The position numbers and the translations under genes are program-made. 18,372 nucleotides of DNA from Gammaproteobacteria bacterium (lineage in GTDB: Bacteria; Pseudomonadota; Gammaproteobacteria; Steroidobacterales; Rariloculaceae): assembly GCA_004357505.1 (NCBI GenBank), contig SMWC01000021.1, forward strand, positions 1-18,372, written 5' to 3'. The notes beneath the pieces are model-generated. The model had not been told where the DNA came from. It worked only from the letters and a program-made list of their open reading frames with translations, and searched no databases. Below, piece by piece: positions 6,746-14,802 of the stretch (position 1 is its first letter; each line of letters opens with the position of its first letter).

Positions 6746-8020
6746 TTACTGGTTATAGCGTCGTAGTCGAATATCCGCTTGTTCTTTGTGGCCCATGAAG
6801 CCTTCGAGGGCACATAGGCGGGAGCAAACCTCGCCGATCTGAACGGACGCGGCCTCGGTAATCTTCTGATAGGTACAAGTCTTGAGAAACATGCCGACCC
6901 ACAGACCGCCCGTGTATCGGGCAGCTTTCCGCGTGGGCAGCGTGTGGTTGGTTCCGATCACTTTGTCTCCGTACGCTACATTGGTTTCTGGCCCAAGAAA
7001 CAGCGCGCCGAAGTTGGTCAGGTTGTGCAAAAAGTAATCGGGGTCCTTGGTCATCACCTGGACGTGCTCGGAAGCGATCTCGTCGGCCACTTGAATCATC
7101 TCGGCAGTATCGTCGCAGACGATGACCTGACCGTAGTCCTTCCAGGCAGCACCGGCGATGTCTGCGGTTGGTAGAGTCTGCAGCTGACGCTCGACGGCCG
7201 CAATGGTATCCCGGGCCAGTTGCTCAGAGTTGGTCAGCAAGATCGCCGGAGACGTTGGCCCATGTTCCGCCTGACCCAAAAGATCGGCAGCGCATAGCTC
7301 CCCATCGACGCTGTCGTCAGCGATCACGAGCGTCTCGGTTGGCCCGGCCAGCAAGTCGATTCCGACTCTACCAAAGAGCTGCCGTTTCGCCTCGGCAACG
7401 TAGGCGTTACCGGGGCCGACGAGCATATCGACCGGAGCAATGCTCTCCGTGCCAAGCGCCATGGCTGCTATGGCCTGCACGCCGCCGAGACAGTAAATCT
7501 CGTCGGCCCCGGCGAGGTCCATCGCCACGACGATCGCAGCACTCACGCGGCCTTGATAAGGGGGTGCGGAAGCGACGATCCGTTTCACGCCGGCCACCTT
7601 TGCCGTCACAACGCTCATGTGTGCCGACGCAACCATCGGATATTTGCCTCCGGGCACGTAACAGCCGACGCTGTTGACGGGCAGATTCTTGTGGCCGAGC
7701 GTGACCCCCGGCAGGGTCTCGACTTCAATGTCTAAAATCGCGTCTCTCTGAGCACGCGCGAAGTTGCGGATCTGCGTCTGCGCAAATTTGATGTCCTCGA
7801 TGACCTGATCGGACAGTTCCCGATGACAGCCATCGATGTCGTCTGCGCTGAGCCGAAACGAATCCGGAGACCATCGATCGAAGCGCACCGAATACTCACG
7901 TAACGCGACGTCGCCACGCGTGTTGATATCTTCAATGATCTCCTCGACCGTCTGGCGAACTTGATCGTCGTGATCCGCAATGATGTCACCAGACATTCCC
8001 GTCTTGAGGTAGCGAACCAT
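6746..8020 (-). CDS. Histidinol dehydrogenase (HisD) family protein, HpsN-like sulfopropanediol dehydrogenase type
   Basis: This 424-residue zinc- and NAD-dependent cytoplasmic dehydrogenase belongs to the HisD family. Family members oxidise an alcohol twice to a carboxylate. Likely zinc ligands are Q250 and H253 (GQAEHG), D352 (YGDKVIGTNH) and H411 near the C-terminus; the catalytic Glu-His pair is E318-H319 (SEHV). The segment GTNHTLPTRKAARYTGGLWVG (written 358-376) followed by FLKTCTYQ is, to my recollection, characteristic of HpsN, the (R)-2,3-dihydroxypropane-1-sulfonate 3-dehydrogenase, rather than of true HisD, which has a SGLSV-type sequence there. No other histidine biosynthesis gene is nearby, and a cytochrome c gene lies 13 bases upstream on the same strand, so a catabolic role is more likely than histidine synthesis. 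The exact substrate is unproven. Confidence 0.85.
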   Translation of the reverse strand: MVRYLKTGMSGDIIADHDDQVRQTVEEIIEDINTRGDVALREYSVRFDRWSPDSFRLSADDIDGCHRELSDQVIEDIKFAQTQIRNFARAQRDAILDIEVETLPGVTLGHKNLPVNSVGCYVPGGKYPMVASAHMSVVTAKVAGVKRIVASAPPYQGRVSAAIVVAMDLAGADEIYCLGGVQAIAAMALGTESIAPVDMLVGPGNAYVAEAKRQLFGRVGIDLLAGPTETLVIADDSVDGELCAADLLGQAEHGPTSPAILLTNSEQLARDTIAAVERQLQTLPTADIAGAAWKDYGQVIVCDDTAEMIQVADEIASEHVQVMTKDPDYFLHNLTNFGALFLGPETNVAYGDKVIGTNHTLPTRKAARYTGGLWVGMFLKTCTYQKITEAASVQIGEVCSRLCALEGFMGHKEQADIRLRRYNQ

Positions 8021-8033
8021 CTTGACGTTTTGC

Positions 8034-8900
8034 TCAGTCCGCCGGCATCGGTGGCAACGACCGCAGATAGACGATGATGGCGTCCAGATCCTCGTCAGTG
8101 ATAGTCGCGTAGTAGGGGTAAGCCATGGCTGGCAGGTGTTCGCGTCCGTCCCGGCTGATCCCCTGTGTAATCGCCCGCTTGATCTCTTCGTCCGTCCACG
8201 TGCCTATTCCGAGTTCCGGATGCGGACTCACATTAGCCGAGATCACAGTAAACCCCAGATCGAAGATATTCTCGAACACCCGCCCGCCCTCGTTGGTGCG
8301 AGTGAAATCGTGCATGCCCTCGACCATCGGTGTATGACATTCGATGCAGTGGCCGAGGGCGACCGTGACATAAGTACCGTAGGCAAGCGGATCGTCGCGT
8401 GAGACATCCGGGACTTCCCCGACGGGAGGGCCCCATGCGTCTGGTAGTGGGATGCCGTATTCGGATGCGGGAACGATGTTTGAAACCGGGTCGACGTTAC
8501 GCATGTAGGCAACGATGGCACGCATGTCGTTATCCGAGATATTCCGATAGAACGGACTGGGCATGGGCGGGCCGATTAGCGTGCCGTCCGGCCGAATGCC
8601 GTCGCGGATCCCGCGAATGATCTCTGCATCGCTCCAGGTGCCGATGCCGGTTTCATCGTCCATGGTGATATTCGAGGCATAGGCTTTGACGCCCGGCTCC
8701 TCGATTACAAATGCGCCCGCGAAGCGCATATCTGCAATCGGTACGGCATCGGCGGATTTCGGTGTATGGCAGTTACCGCAGGCGAGGATCCCCTCCATGA
8801 GATAGGTGCCGCGAGCAAGGAGCTCGTCTTGTTCCTGAGTACAAGACGTCGAGGTCGCGATAATTAGCAACGGTAGGGATAAGGTCAGCGAGTAGCGCAT
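8034..8900 (-). CDS. Exported dihaem cytochrome c
   Basis: This 288-residue periplasmic electron-transfer protein carries two haem-attachment motifs: CGNCH (residues 41-45) and CIECH (185-189). Each is followed by a probable methionine axial ligand, M113 in GPPMPSP and M259 in LPAMAYP. The two halves repeat each other (GIGTWSDAEIIRGIRDGIRPDG versus GIGTWTDEEIKRAITQGISRDG), the pattern of cytochrome c subunits that serve membrane or periplasmic dehydrogenases. The N-terminus is a Sec signal; the cysteine at 20 (STSC) is a poor lipobox, so lipidation is uncertain. GGAGG lies six bases before the ATG. The gene is 48 bases after the ASST-like gene and 13 bases before the HisD-family gene, so the three probably form one transcript. 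Its electron donor is not evident. Confidence 0.9.
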   Translation of the reverse strand: MRYSLTLSLPLLIIATSTSCTQEQDELLARGTYLMEGILACGNCHTPKSADAVPIADMRFAGAFVIEEPGVKAYASNITMDDETGIGTWSDAEIIRGIRDGIRPDGTLIGPPMPSPFYRNISDNDMRAIVAYMRNVDPVSNIVPASEYGIPLPDAWGPPVGEVPDVSRDDPLAYGTYVTVALGHCIECHTPMVEGMHDFTRTNEGGRVFENIFDLGFTVISANVSPHPELGIGTWTDEEIKRAITQGISRDGREHLPAMAYPYYATITDEDLDAIIVYLRSLPPMPAD

Positions 8901-8948
8901 GTCGGTCCTCCAACTAATGCTTCGACAGCCTGCCAGCGGATACCGCGA

Positions 8949-10610
8949 CTATGGATAGAGGCTGGGAAGCCGCTCTGACCGGTAGATCGACCAGTTTGCA
9001 TCATCGGTTTGGAGCCGCATCTCCCAGACCTTTTCGGCGGGTTGATCATGGGTCAGCTCGATGAGGCGGGCCCAGCGCTGCGTCCCCGGTCCAGGCGGAG
9101 CGTTCTGGCCGTCAGCATTGGTCTCCTGGCCGCCGACCGTGACGAGAATGTTACCGGTTTGCGGCTGCCAGTCTATGTCGCCGAGATAGCGCGCATAGAT
9201 CTGTTCATCGTCCGGCCCATAGACCCAGACCTGCGTAACCTCCATAGTTTGTTCGTTGATCGAATATTCGACCGCACGGGTGTAACTGTCCACAAGCGGC
9301 ATTTTTTCGTCAAACGGGCTCGTGCGTGCGACGCCGTTGTCGAACAGCAGATACGTACCGCTCCCGGTATGCGAGATCGCGTGGTGCTTGTAAGACCAGG
9401 CTGTATCGCCGACCGGTGTCAATAACTTATCGCTCCACGGTTCCCGCCAGTTGTCGTGATTGCCGAGTATCCAGACGAGCTCGCCAGTGTCCATACTGAC
9501 CTTAATCACGGCGTCTTGGTAGGGCACCGACATGACGAAGGAATTATCTTCCTCTTCGTAGATGATCGCATTGCCGTGGGTCCAATCGTGGACCACGCCT
9601 TCAACGACGCCGCGATAGTGATTCGACCAAAAATCTTCGCGTAGAGAGTTATAGCCGATGCGGTACGGGTCGAGAATGTCATGAAGTTTCCACTCTCGCA
9701 GCACGTCGCCGGTCTGGGTCATCTCGATGATTACGTCACCGATGACATTCGCCGCCGCACGCGGCGCACCTGGATTTGTCTCACTCGTCAGCCAATCCGC
9801 GATCACCCGGTTCTCCGAGCTCAGCAATAGGAAATTGCCGTTTGGCAGCTCGACGAAGTCATGGTGGAAGGAGTCCGTCTCGACGGGGATACTGCCTTCG
9901 GCAACGTCCTTGGCGGTGCCGGTAAAGTGCCAGCGCCGAATAATATTACCGAGCATGTCGATCTCGACCATGCCGTCCGTGCCGGGCCAGACCTCGTAGA
10001 TGAAATTGCCGTTCTCGAGCCGCCTGATATCGTGGACCCTGTGCACGCCAGGCAGGTAGTACCAGATAATTTCGCCGCCATCGTCTACGATAATGGCCGG
10101 CGAGAAATTAGCCGGTGTTGAGCTACCGTTGGGTCCCCAACGGCCGTTAATGTTGAACACGGTGACGCCCGGTTCCATGGCGTCCGGGTTGTGTACCGTG
10201 ACGCGCGGTGTCGGGAAAGCGTCGGGCAGCGATGGCGTTTCGAATGTCAGCTCTTCGGAGAGCGTTTCGTTGCCGTCGGTATCTCGAAGAGACGCGGTAA
10301 TCGTATGCACTCGGCCGGGGCGCATTCCAAGTACCGGCACTTCATGCTGTGTCGTCATCTCCTCGCTGGGCGTCACACTCCAACTCCGCTCGCCGTCGTT
10401 GATATTGAGCGTCAGCTCGGCTGGTTCGTCGGTGGTCAGACTCAAAATGGCTGCCAGCGGTACGGTCGGGTTCGGGTTTCCGATCAGGCTGACGTTGCTA
10501 AGCGCCGGCCCGGTCATATCACGGTCCGGGGGGGCGGTATCGCAGCCGATGAGTAGGAGAGCCGCGGTGATCAGAGCCACCGTGAGGAGGGAAAGAAATT
10601 TGCGTGTCAT
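8949..10610 (-). CDS. Arylsulfotransferase (ASST) family lipoprotein
   Basis: This 553-residue exported protein has a good lipobox (LLIGC, lipidated C23), an N-terminal beta-sandwich-like domain (about 30-130, with an Ig/fibronectin-like LTTDEPAELTLNI pattern) and a six-bladed propeller of the ASST type. ASST enzymes move sulfate between phenols without PAPS through a sulfo-histidine. Active-site-like elements are FHHDFVELPNGNFLLL, DWTHGN (H345) and KHHAISHTGSGTYLLFDNG. However, the position 18 residues after H345 is proline (SVPYQ, P363), where E. coli-type ASST has the catalytic arginine (SSRHQ). The enzyme may therefore be altered or inactive as a sulfotransferase. AGGAG lies seven bases before the ATG. 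It is the first gene of the 10610-6746 operon and is divergent from a second ASST-like gene. Confidence 0.85.
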   Translation of the reverse strand: MTRKFLSLLTVALITAALLLIGCDTAPPDRDMTGPALSNVSLIGNPNPTVPLAAILSLTTDEPAELTLNINDGERSWSVTPSEEMTTQHEVPVLGMRPGRVHTITASLRDTDGNETLSEELTFETPSLPDAFPTPRVTVHNPDAMEPGVTVFNINGRWGPNGSSTPANFSPAIIVDDGGEIIWYYLPGVHRVHDIRRLENGNFIYEVWPGTDGMVEIDMLGNIIRRWHFTGTAKDVAEGSIPVETDSFHHDFVELPNGNFLLLSSENRVIADWLTSETNPGAPRAAANVIGDVIIEMTQTGDVLREWKLHDILDPYRIGYNSLREDFWSNHYRGVVEGVVHDWTHGNAIIYEEEDNSFVMSVPYQDAVIKVSMDTGELVWILGNHDNWREPWSDKLLTPVGDTAWSYKHHAISHTGSGTYLLFDNGVARTSPFDEKMPLVDSYTRAVEYSINEQTMEVTQVWVYGPDDEQIYARYLGDIDWQPQTGNILVTVGGQETNADGQNAPPGPGTQRWARLIELTHDQPAEKVWEMRLQTDDANWSIYRSERLPSLYP

Positions 10611-10940
10611 GATCGAACTCCTGAGAGGCGAGACGTAAAAAGCATACAGTTGGCTCTCTTCTTGGATCTAGTGACTTACCGAAAGATACTGCTTGAGCCT
10701 TGCGACAGAGGCGCTGGCTTCGCCGCGGCTACCCGCAAAGTGTTCTACGAGAAGAGAGTCGTTTGCCTCACGACTATCGTAGGGGCCGCACGCTTGACTC
10801 TGCTAGTATCTTCGTTATCAATTTGTCGTTATTTCTTTATTCTAGGCTTCGTTATCGAATACTTGCAACCAAATTTGGTCTCTAAACGATCTGCCGCAGA
10901 GATCTGGCGGAGGTGATGAACGGGAGACCAAGGAGCAACC
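10611..10940. promoter_or_regulatory. Divergent intergenic region between two ASST-like genes
   Basis: This 330-base stretch separates two divergent exported-protein genes and must hold both promoters. On the + strand TTGACT (10794-10799) and TATCAA (10816-10821), 16 bases apart, make a passable sigma-70 promoter for the gene at 10941. The portion 10800-10880 is richer in A and T than its surroundings. No comparable minus-strand promoter stands out. An 88-codon open frame (10650-10916) crosses the region but has no ribosome site and unconvincing codon use, so I do not treat it as a gene. Confidence 0.4.
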
Positions 10941-12524
10941 ATGTTTCTTACCAGATCTACCTATGTGTTCACCATCACTCTCGTTCTAGCGACGACGTTC
11001 GGAGTGCGTGCCTTCGAAGTCTTCCAGGGTCCGACCGAACTCATACAGTATGATCCTGCGAAGGCGTTTGCGGGTTATACGATATTCAGCCCGTTTCGCG
11101 GCCAGAATACCTACTTGATCGACATGCAAGGCGAAGTCGTGCATTACTGGCCCTATCCCGAGGGCTGGAGCATTCCGGGATCCGAGTCCATTGAGAAACA
11201 TGCCCGTTTGCTGGAGGACGGCACCCTGCTACGGGGCGTCGTGAACAAAGCCGGCCGTGGCGGAATGAGTGGGGCGATCTATCAACTAGTGGCCTGGGAC
11301 GGTGAAGTCGTTTGGGAGCATGACGACGAGCGTCCCGAGTTCACGCCGCATCATGATTTCCGCATGATCTGGAACCCCGAGCTCGAACAACAGACATTGA
11401 TGTACACCGCCACAATGGAGATTACGCATGAGCAAGCTATAGCCGCGGGCGTCGATCCGGCTGGCCGAGATGATATCGCCTCACGCCCCGATGGTCTTGT
11501 CGAAGTGGACATGGACGGCAACGTCATCTGGCAATGGAACATTAGCGATCATACCGTGCAAGACATCAACTCCGATCTCGCTAATTTCGGCGTGATCAGT
11601 GAGAGCCCCGGAAAGTTCGATCCGAACTTCGGTAACGGTGTGGGCGGCGACTGGATTCATGCGAACGGCTTCGACTTCAACTCTGTGCTTGATCACGTCG
11701 TTATCAATAACTCCGCGGATAGTGAATTCTACGTCATCGACCACGGCGCGACCTTCGTGCCGGGAGATTCGGAGGAGAGTATCGCGCTGGCGGCGAGCGA
11801 TGCAGGAGATTTTATTTTTCGTTGGGGGAACCCGTGCGTCTACGATTCCGGCGACTGCCCCTCGGCAACCGATGAAGGGCAGTCCAGTACTGACGGTCAC
11901 CAGCAGGTATTCTTTTCCCACGACATCCAATGGATTCGTGAGAGGGAAGTCGGTCCGTACCTAGGCGAGTTGCGGGGCTCCGGAAATTTCCTGATCTTCG
12001 ATAACGGTGCGCGACGGCTGGGACCGACGTTTTCTTCGGTGATAGAACTCAATCCCTACGCAGGGCCGATGGAGGATGGCAACTACATTCTCGAGGCCGA
12101 TGCAGGCTATGTCGCCCCGACCGGGGGAATGGGGATGGGTGCCGCCGCGGCGACGATCTCGAAGCAAATCGTCTGGAGTTATCGACCGACGTTACCGAAT
12201 TCTTTCTATAGCAGTTATATCTCGGGTGTGCAGCGCCTCCCGAACGGTAATACGCTCGTCTGTTCCGGTGCGCATGGCCACCTATTTGAGATAACAACCG
12301 ACGGGGAGATCGTGTGGGAATACATCAGCCCGGTGGGGGATCGGACACGTGATGAGTACGGCATCTACACAACGATGACCGCCGACGCGGGTCGGGCATT
12401 TAACTCGATCTTCAAATGTGCGCGCTACGCACCGGATTATCCGGGTTTGGCCGGTAAGGACCTCACGCCGATGGGGCAGATTACCGAGTTATTTACTAAT
12501 GAGGTGGCGCGACCCACTCCTTAG
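10941..12524 (+). CDS. Exported arylsulfotransferase (ASST) family protein, second type
   Basis: This 527-residue protein has a Sec signal (cleavage probably after VRA, residue 24) and a beta-propeller of the ASST superfamily, of a subfamily distinct from the divergent neighbour. Propeller blades appear as repeats of the form G-x-V-x-W (GEVVHYW, GEVVWEHD, GNVIWQWN, GEIVWEYI). Family landmarks are FTPHHDFRMIWN, DWIHANGFDFNSVLDHVVI (H240), the RWGNP segment, FSHDIQWI and GSGNFLIFDNGARR. The position 18 residues after H240 is serine (INNSADSE, S258), where related proteins carry a catalytic arginine (LSSRxxSE). AAGGAG lies five bases before the ATG, so the start is firm. The gene ends one base before the convergent metallo-hydrolase gene. 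Sulfate transfer is the family expectation, but the missing arginine makes it doubtful. Confidence 0.85.
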   Translation: MFLTRSTYVFTITLVLATTFGVRAFEVFQGPTELIQYDPAKAFAGYTIFSPFRGQNTYLIDMQGEVVHYWPYPEGWSIPGSESIEKHARLLEDGTLLRGVVNKAGRGGMSGAIYQLVAWDGEVVWEHDDERPEFTPHHDFRMIWNPELEQQTLMYTATMEITHEQAIAAGVDPAGRDDIASRPDGLVEVDMDGNVIWQWNISDHTVQDINSDLANFGVISESPGKFDPNFGNGVGGDWIHANGFDFNSVLDHVVINNSADSEFYVIDHGATFVPGDSEESIALAASDAGDFIFRWGNPCVYDSGDCPSATDEGQSSTDGHQQVFFSHDIQWIREREVGPYLGELRGSGNFLIFDNGARRLGPTFSSVIELNPYAGPMEDGNYILEADAGYVAPTGGMGMGAAAATISKQIVWSYRPTLPNSFYSSYISGVQRLPNGNTLVCSGAHGHLFEITTDGEIVWEYISPVGDRTRDEYGIYTTMTADAGRAFNSIFKCARYAPDYPGLAGKDLTPMGQITELFTNEVARPTP

Positions 12525-12525
12525 C

Positions 12526-13494
12526 TTATGGGGAGAACGGTACGATCTTTACCGTGTCGCCGATCTCGAATCTCATCAGGTCTTCGCCGGTTTGCAACGG
12601 GCCCGAATAATTCGTTCGCGTACGTTCGACCAGTTCTTCCAGTGTCACTTCCGGGGCATTCGGACCGCTCAGCAACACGAAATGCGTGTAGACCGCGAGT
12701 TTGGGCGCAACGCGCGCGAAAACGATACCGGCTTCTTCCGGAGTTGTGTGGTGGTCGAGAATTAACTGGATTCGCTGATCGAAGTCCAGCAACTCTTCGC
12801 GCGCGGCAGCCACTTCGTGAATCAACAGATCCGTGCCTTCGGCCATCTCGATCAAATTCTCATCAAAACGGGTGTCTCCGGAGATCACTACCGAGCGGCC
12901 GGCATAGTCGACGCGATAACCGTAAGCGGGCTTGATGTATTCGCCATGATCGACAGCGAACGCGGTTACGATGATTCCATCCTCCTCGAAGACCACGCCA
13001 TTGTCCGAGAATTCATGGACGTCGAATTCGACACCGGCCGGTGGAAGCTGCTCATCGACGATTCGGATCTTGATGTTGGGCTCGAAAGCCTGTCTAAACC
13101 CGTCCAGAATGTCTTCTATTCCCGTCGGTCCCCAGACACGGAACGGCGTCGTGCGACGCCCGAACGGTGGCGGCAACCAGCCCGTCAGCCAGAGATCCGG
13201 AATACCGGTCAGGTGGTCTGAATGAAAATGCGTGATAAACAGTGCATCGATGTCACGTAAGGCAATGTCGAGCTGTCCTAGGCGTTGGGTGACGCCACGA
13301 CCTGCATCGAACAACAAGCGATGTGATCCGGCCTCGACGAGTGTCGCAGGACCGAAACGGTCTAGCCGTGGTATCGGATCGCCGGTGCCGATCAAGGTGA
13401 CATTCAATGTCTGTGCTTGTGTCTCGGATAAGCAGATTACCGCTCCGAGCAGCGCGGTCAGAAAAAGTTTCGACGTACGTTGTTTAAGCTTCAT
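12526..13494 (-). CDS. Exported metallo-beta-lactamase-fold hydrolase, AtsA arylsulfatase-like
   Basis: This 322-residue hydrolase has a Sec signal (MKLKQRTSKLFLTALLGAVI, cleavage after TQA). The first strand LNVTLIGTGDPIPRLDRFGPATLVEAG is typical of the RNase Z-like branch of the metallo-beta-lactamase superfamily that includes the zinc arylsulfatase AtsA of marine Pseudoalteromonas. The zinc site is complete: HFHSDH (H89, H91, D93, H94), H183 in DHGEY, D207 in SGDTRFD and a later His (H249 or H271). The exported location fits an extracytoplasmic esterase rather than tRNA maturation. The ATG at 13494 is preferred over a TTG at 13524 because the signal peptide begins there. It lies 36 bases after the DUF6152 gene on the same strand. 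The substrate, whether a sulfate ester or another ester or lactone, is inferred. Confidence 0.82.
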   Translation of the reverse strand: MKLKQRTSKLFLTALLGAVICLSETQAQTLNVTLIGTGDPIPRLDRFGPATLVEAGSHRLLFDAGRGVTQRLGQLDIALRDIDALFITHFHSDHLTGIPDLWLTGWLPPPFGRRTTPFRVWGPTGIEDILDGFRQAFEPNIKIRIVDEQLPPAGVEFDVHEFSDNGVVFEEDGIIVTAFAVDHGEYIKPAYGYRVDYAGRSVVISGDTRFDENLIEMAEGTDLLIHEVAAAREELLDFDQRIQLILDHHTTPEEAGIVFARVAPKLAVYTHFVLLSGPNAPEVTLEELVERTRTNYSGPLQTGEDLMRFEIGDTVKIVPFSP

Positions 13495-13530
13495 AGCGGT
13501 CCCTGAAGTCGGTCGTTCCAGCAATGTTAT

Positions 13531-14559
13531 TTATTTCTCGACGTAACGTTCCACATTACATTGGTATGGTTTGATGACCTCGCCGCGATCCGAGACGTAA
13601 TAAGTGCTCCAGGTCACGGGCTCCGTAAGCGTCGCCGGGTCTGTTATCGTCAATTCATAGTCGAGCCGCTGCCCGTCTTCGCTGACCGTGAAGCGTTCGA
13701 ATGTCTCGACCGCCTTACTTTGGGCGACCCCGACGCGATTGAAGTAGGGATAGTTGATATTCGTCGTCGCGACGATAAGCGTGCGTTCTTCCCAATGGCC
13801 GACAGAGTAGCCCAAAGGCGCCGGTGCACGTTGGACGTCATTCGTCGATAGATAAATGGTTCGAACGTTATCGAACTCTTCCAAATGAAGCAGGATGTTG
13901 CCGCTGTCTTCGCGAAATTGCATGGGGTAAGGGTTGCCCATCGTGGGCGGCATACCCGGCGGTATGCAGTGCAACAGCGGGTCTTGCGTCATCGGGTCCC
14001 AGCCGGCAACTGCTTCTCGGGCGGATGCCGTCAGCGGCAGCTTGCCGTCCAGCGGTACCCGACGACCACCGGCGATCGTCCAAATCTGAAACAGACCGCC
14101 AGCGCTACCCGACGGCTCCGGGATCGGAGCAGACCCCGCTGCCCGTGCCGTGCCACCGTAATACTCATTCGACCAGCGCGGCGTATCGCCGCTGGGACTC
14201 AGAATAACTTCGATCCCATTGTCGAGGAGCACGTGACTCACACTCAATTGCCGGGGGCGCCTCGTCGACGGGTTCGCGGCGACCTTGACTTGATCGCCGG
14301 CTTTGAACACGTTCTCCGGTACGCCCTTGCGAGACAGGGTGTTCCAAGACGCTGCTTCCAGCTCCCAAAGCTCCTCATTACCGTCGTCATCGACGGTCTT
14401 GAGCGTGAAATTCACGTGGGGATTTCGCCAGTAGGCTACGATAATCTCACCCTCTAGCTCCCGTATGATGTTCTCGTCGAACTCTGCTTGCGAATGATGC
14501 CCGAAAGCTGCAGTTGACAGCGACAGCAGTACGATGAGCGCGCCGAGCTGAGATAGCAT
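13531..14559 (-). CDS. DUF6152 family exported protein
   Basis: This 342-residue protein begins with a signal peptide (MLSQLGALIVLLSLSTAAFG) followed at once by HHSQAEFDENIIRELEG, the hallmark of DUF6152 proteins. The N-terminal third is a small OB-like beta domain (WRNPHVNFTLKT, WELEAASWNTLSRKG, AGDQVKVAANP). The C-terminal two thirds (about 165-342) contain a lipocalin-like segment with repeated short strands (REDSGNILLHLEEFDNVRTIYL, GYSVGHWEERTLIVATTNI, LDYELTITDP). The function is unknown; the family is common in environmental proteobacteria beside catabolic genes. AAGGA nine bases before the ATG lies inside the small upstream ORF, and the two are only two bases apart. It probably shares a transcript with the metallo-hydrolase downstream. 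Confidence 0.8.
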   Translation of the reverse strand: MLSQLGALIVLLSLSTAAFGHHSQAEFDENIIRELEGEIIVAYWRNPHVNFTLKTVDDDGNEELWELEAASWNTLSRKGVPENVFKAGDQVKVAANPSTRRPRQLSVSHVLLDNGIEVILSPSGDTPRWSNEYYGGTARAAGSAPIPEPSGSAGGLFQIWTIAGGRRVPLDGKLPLTASAREAVAGWDPMTQDPLLHCIPPGMPPTMGNPYPMQFREDSGNILLHLEEFDNVRTIYLSTNDVQRAPAPLGYSVGHWEERTLIVATTNINYPYFNRVGVAQSKAVETFERFTVSEDGQRLDYELTITDPATLTEPVTWSTYYVSDRGEVIKPYQCNVERYVEK

Positions 14560-14561
14560 CG

Positions 14562-14699
14562 TTAGGTGTCCTTGCGTGTTTCTACGAATACCTGCAGCGG
14601 CAAGTATGCCATGTTCGGTACGGACTCGTAGGTAGCCTTGGTGACGGTCTCGCCATACGGGTACCGCTCTCGTTGGGTTTCCGCGGTTTTCCCGATCAT
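14562..14699 (-). CDS. Small ORF (45 residues) tightly coupled to the DUF6152 gene
   Basis: On the minus strand an ATG at 14699 opens a 45-codon frame ending in TAA two bases before the DUF6152 start (TAACGATG). The product would begin MIGKTAETQRERYPYGET and end in PLQVFVETRKDT, with a mixed charged and hydrophobic composition and no signal peptide. The ribosome site of the next gene lies within it. The frame is closed upstream by a stop within about 13 codons, so it is either a true small gene or the 3' remnant of a larger one. I do not recognise a family. The weak ribosome site (AGAAG) lowers confidence. Confidence 0.4.
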   Translation of the reverse strand: MIGKTAETQRERYPYGETVTKATYESVPNMAYLPLQVFVETRKDT

Positions 14700-14802
14700 C
14701 GTGGACCGTATTTCTTCTGGACTCGAGCGCGATTAGGCACGATCATATCGAGGATCCATGCCGAATCGCGAATAGCAATAAGAATTCCGGGGAGGAGACG
14801 CG

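Noticed and set aside
6746..8020. True histidine-biosynthesis HisD
   Set aside because: No other his gene is near, and the GTNHTLPT...TGGLWVG region is of the HpsN-like type. The possibility is kept open but judged less likely.
8022..8402. 126-codon + strand frame over the cytochrome c gene
   Set aside because: It is antisense to a gene with two CxxCH haem motifs and a strong ribosome site; it has no recognisable domain.
10093..10638. Long open frame (181 codons) antisense to the ASST lipoprotein gene
   Set aside because: It lies opposite a convincing gene with signal peptide and family motifs; the translation is low-complexity, Ser/Arg/Val-rich, as expected for a shadow frame in GC-rich DNA.
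10650..10916. 88-codon + strand open frame in the gap between the two ASST-like genes
   Set aside because: It starts at TTG with no ribosome site, its codon use is unlike the neighbours, it resembles no family I know, and it covers the region that should hold the divergent promoters.
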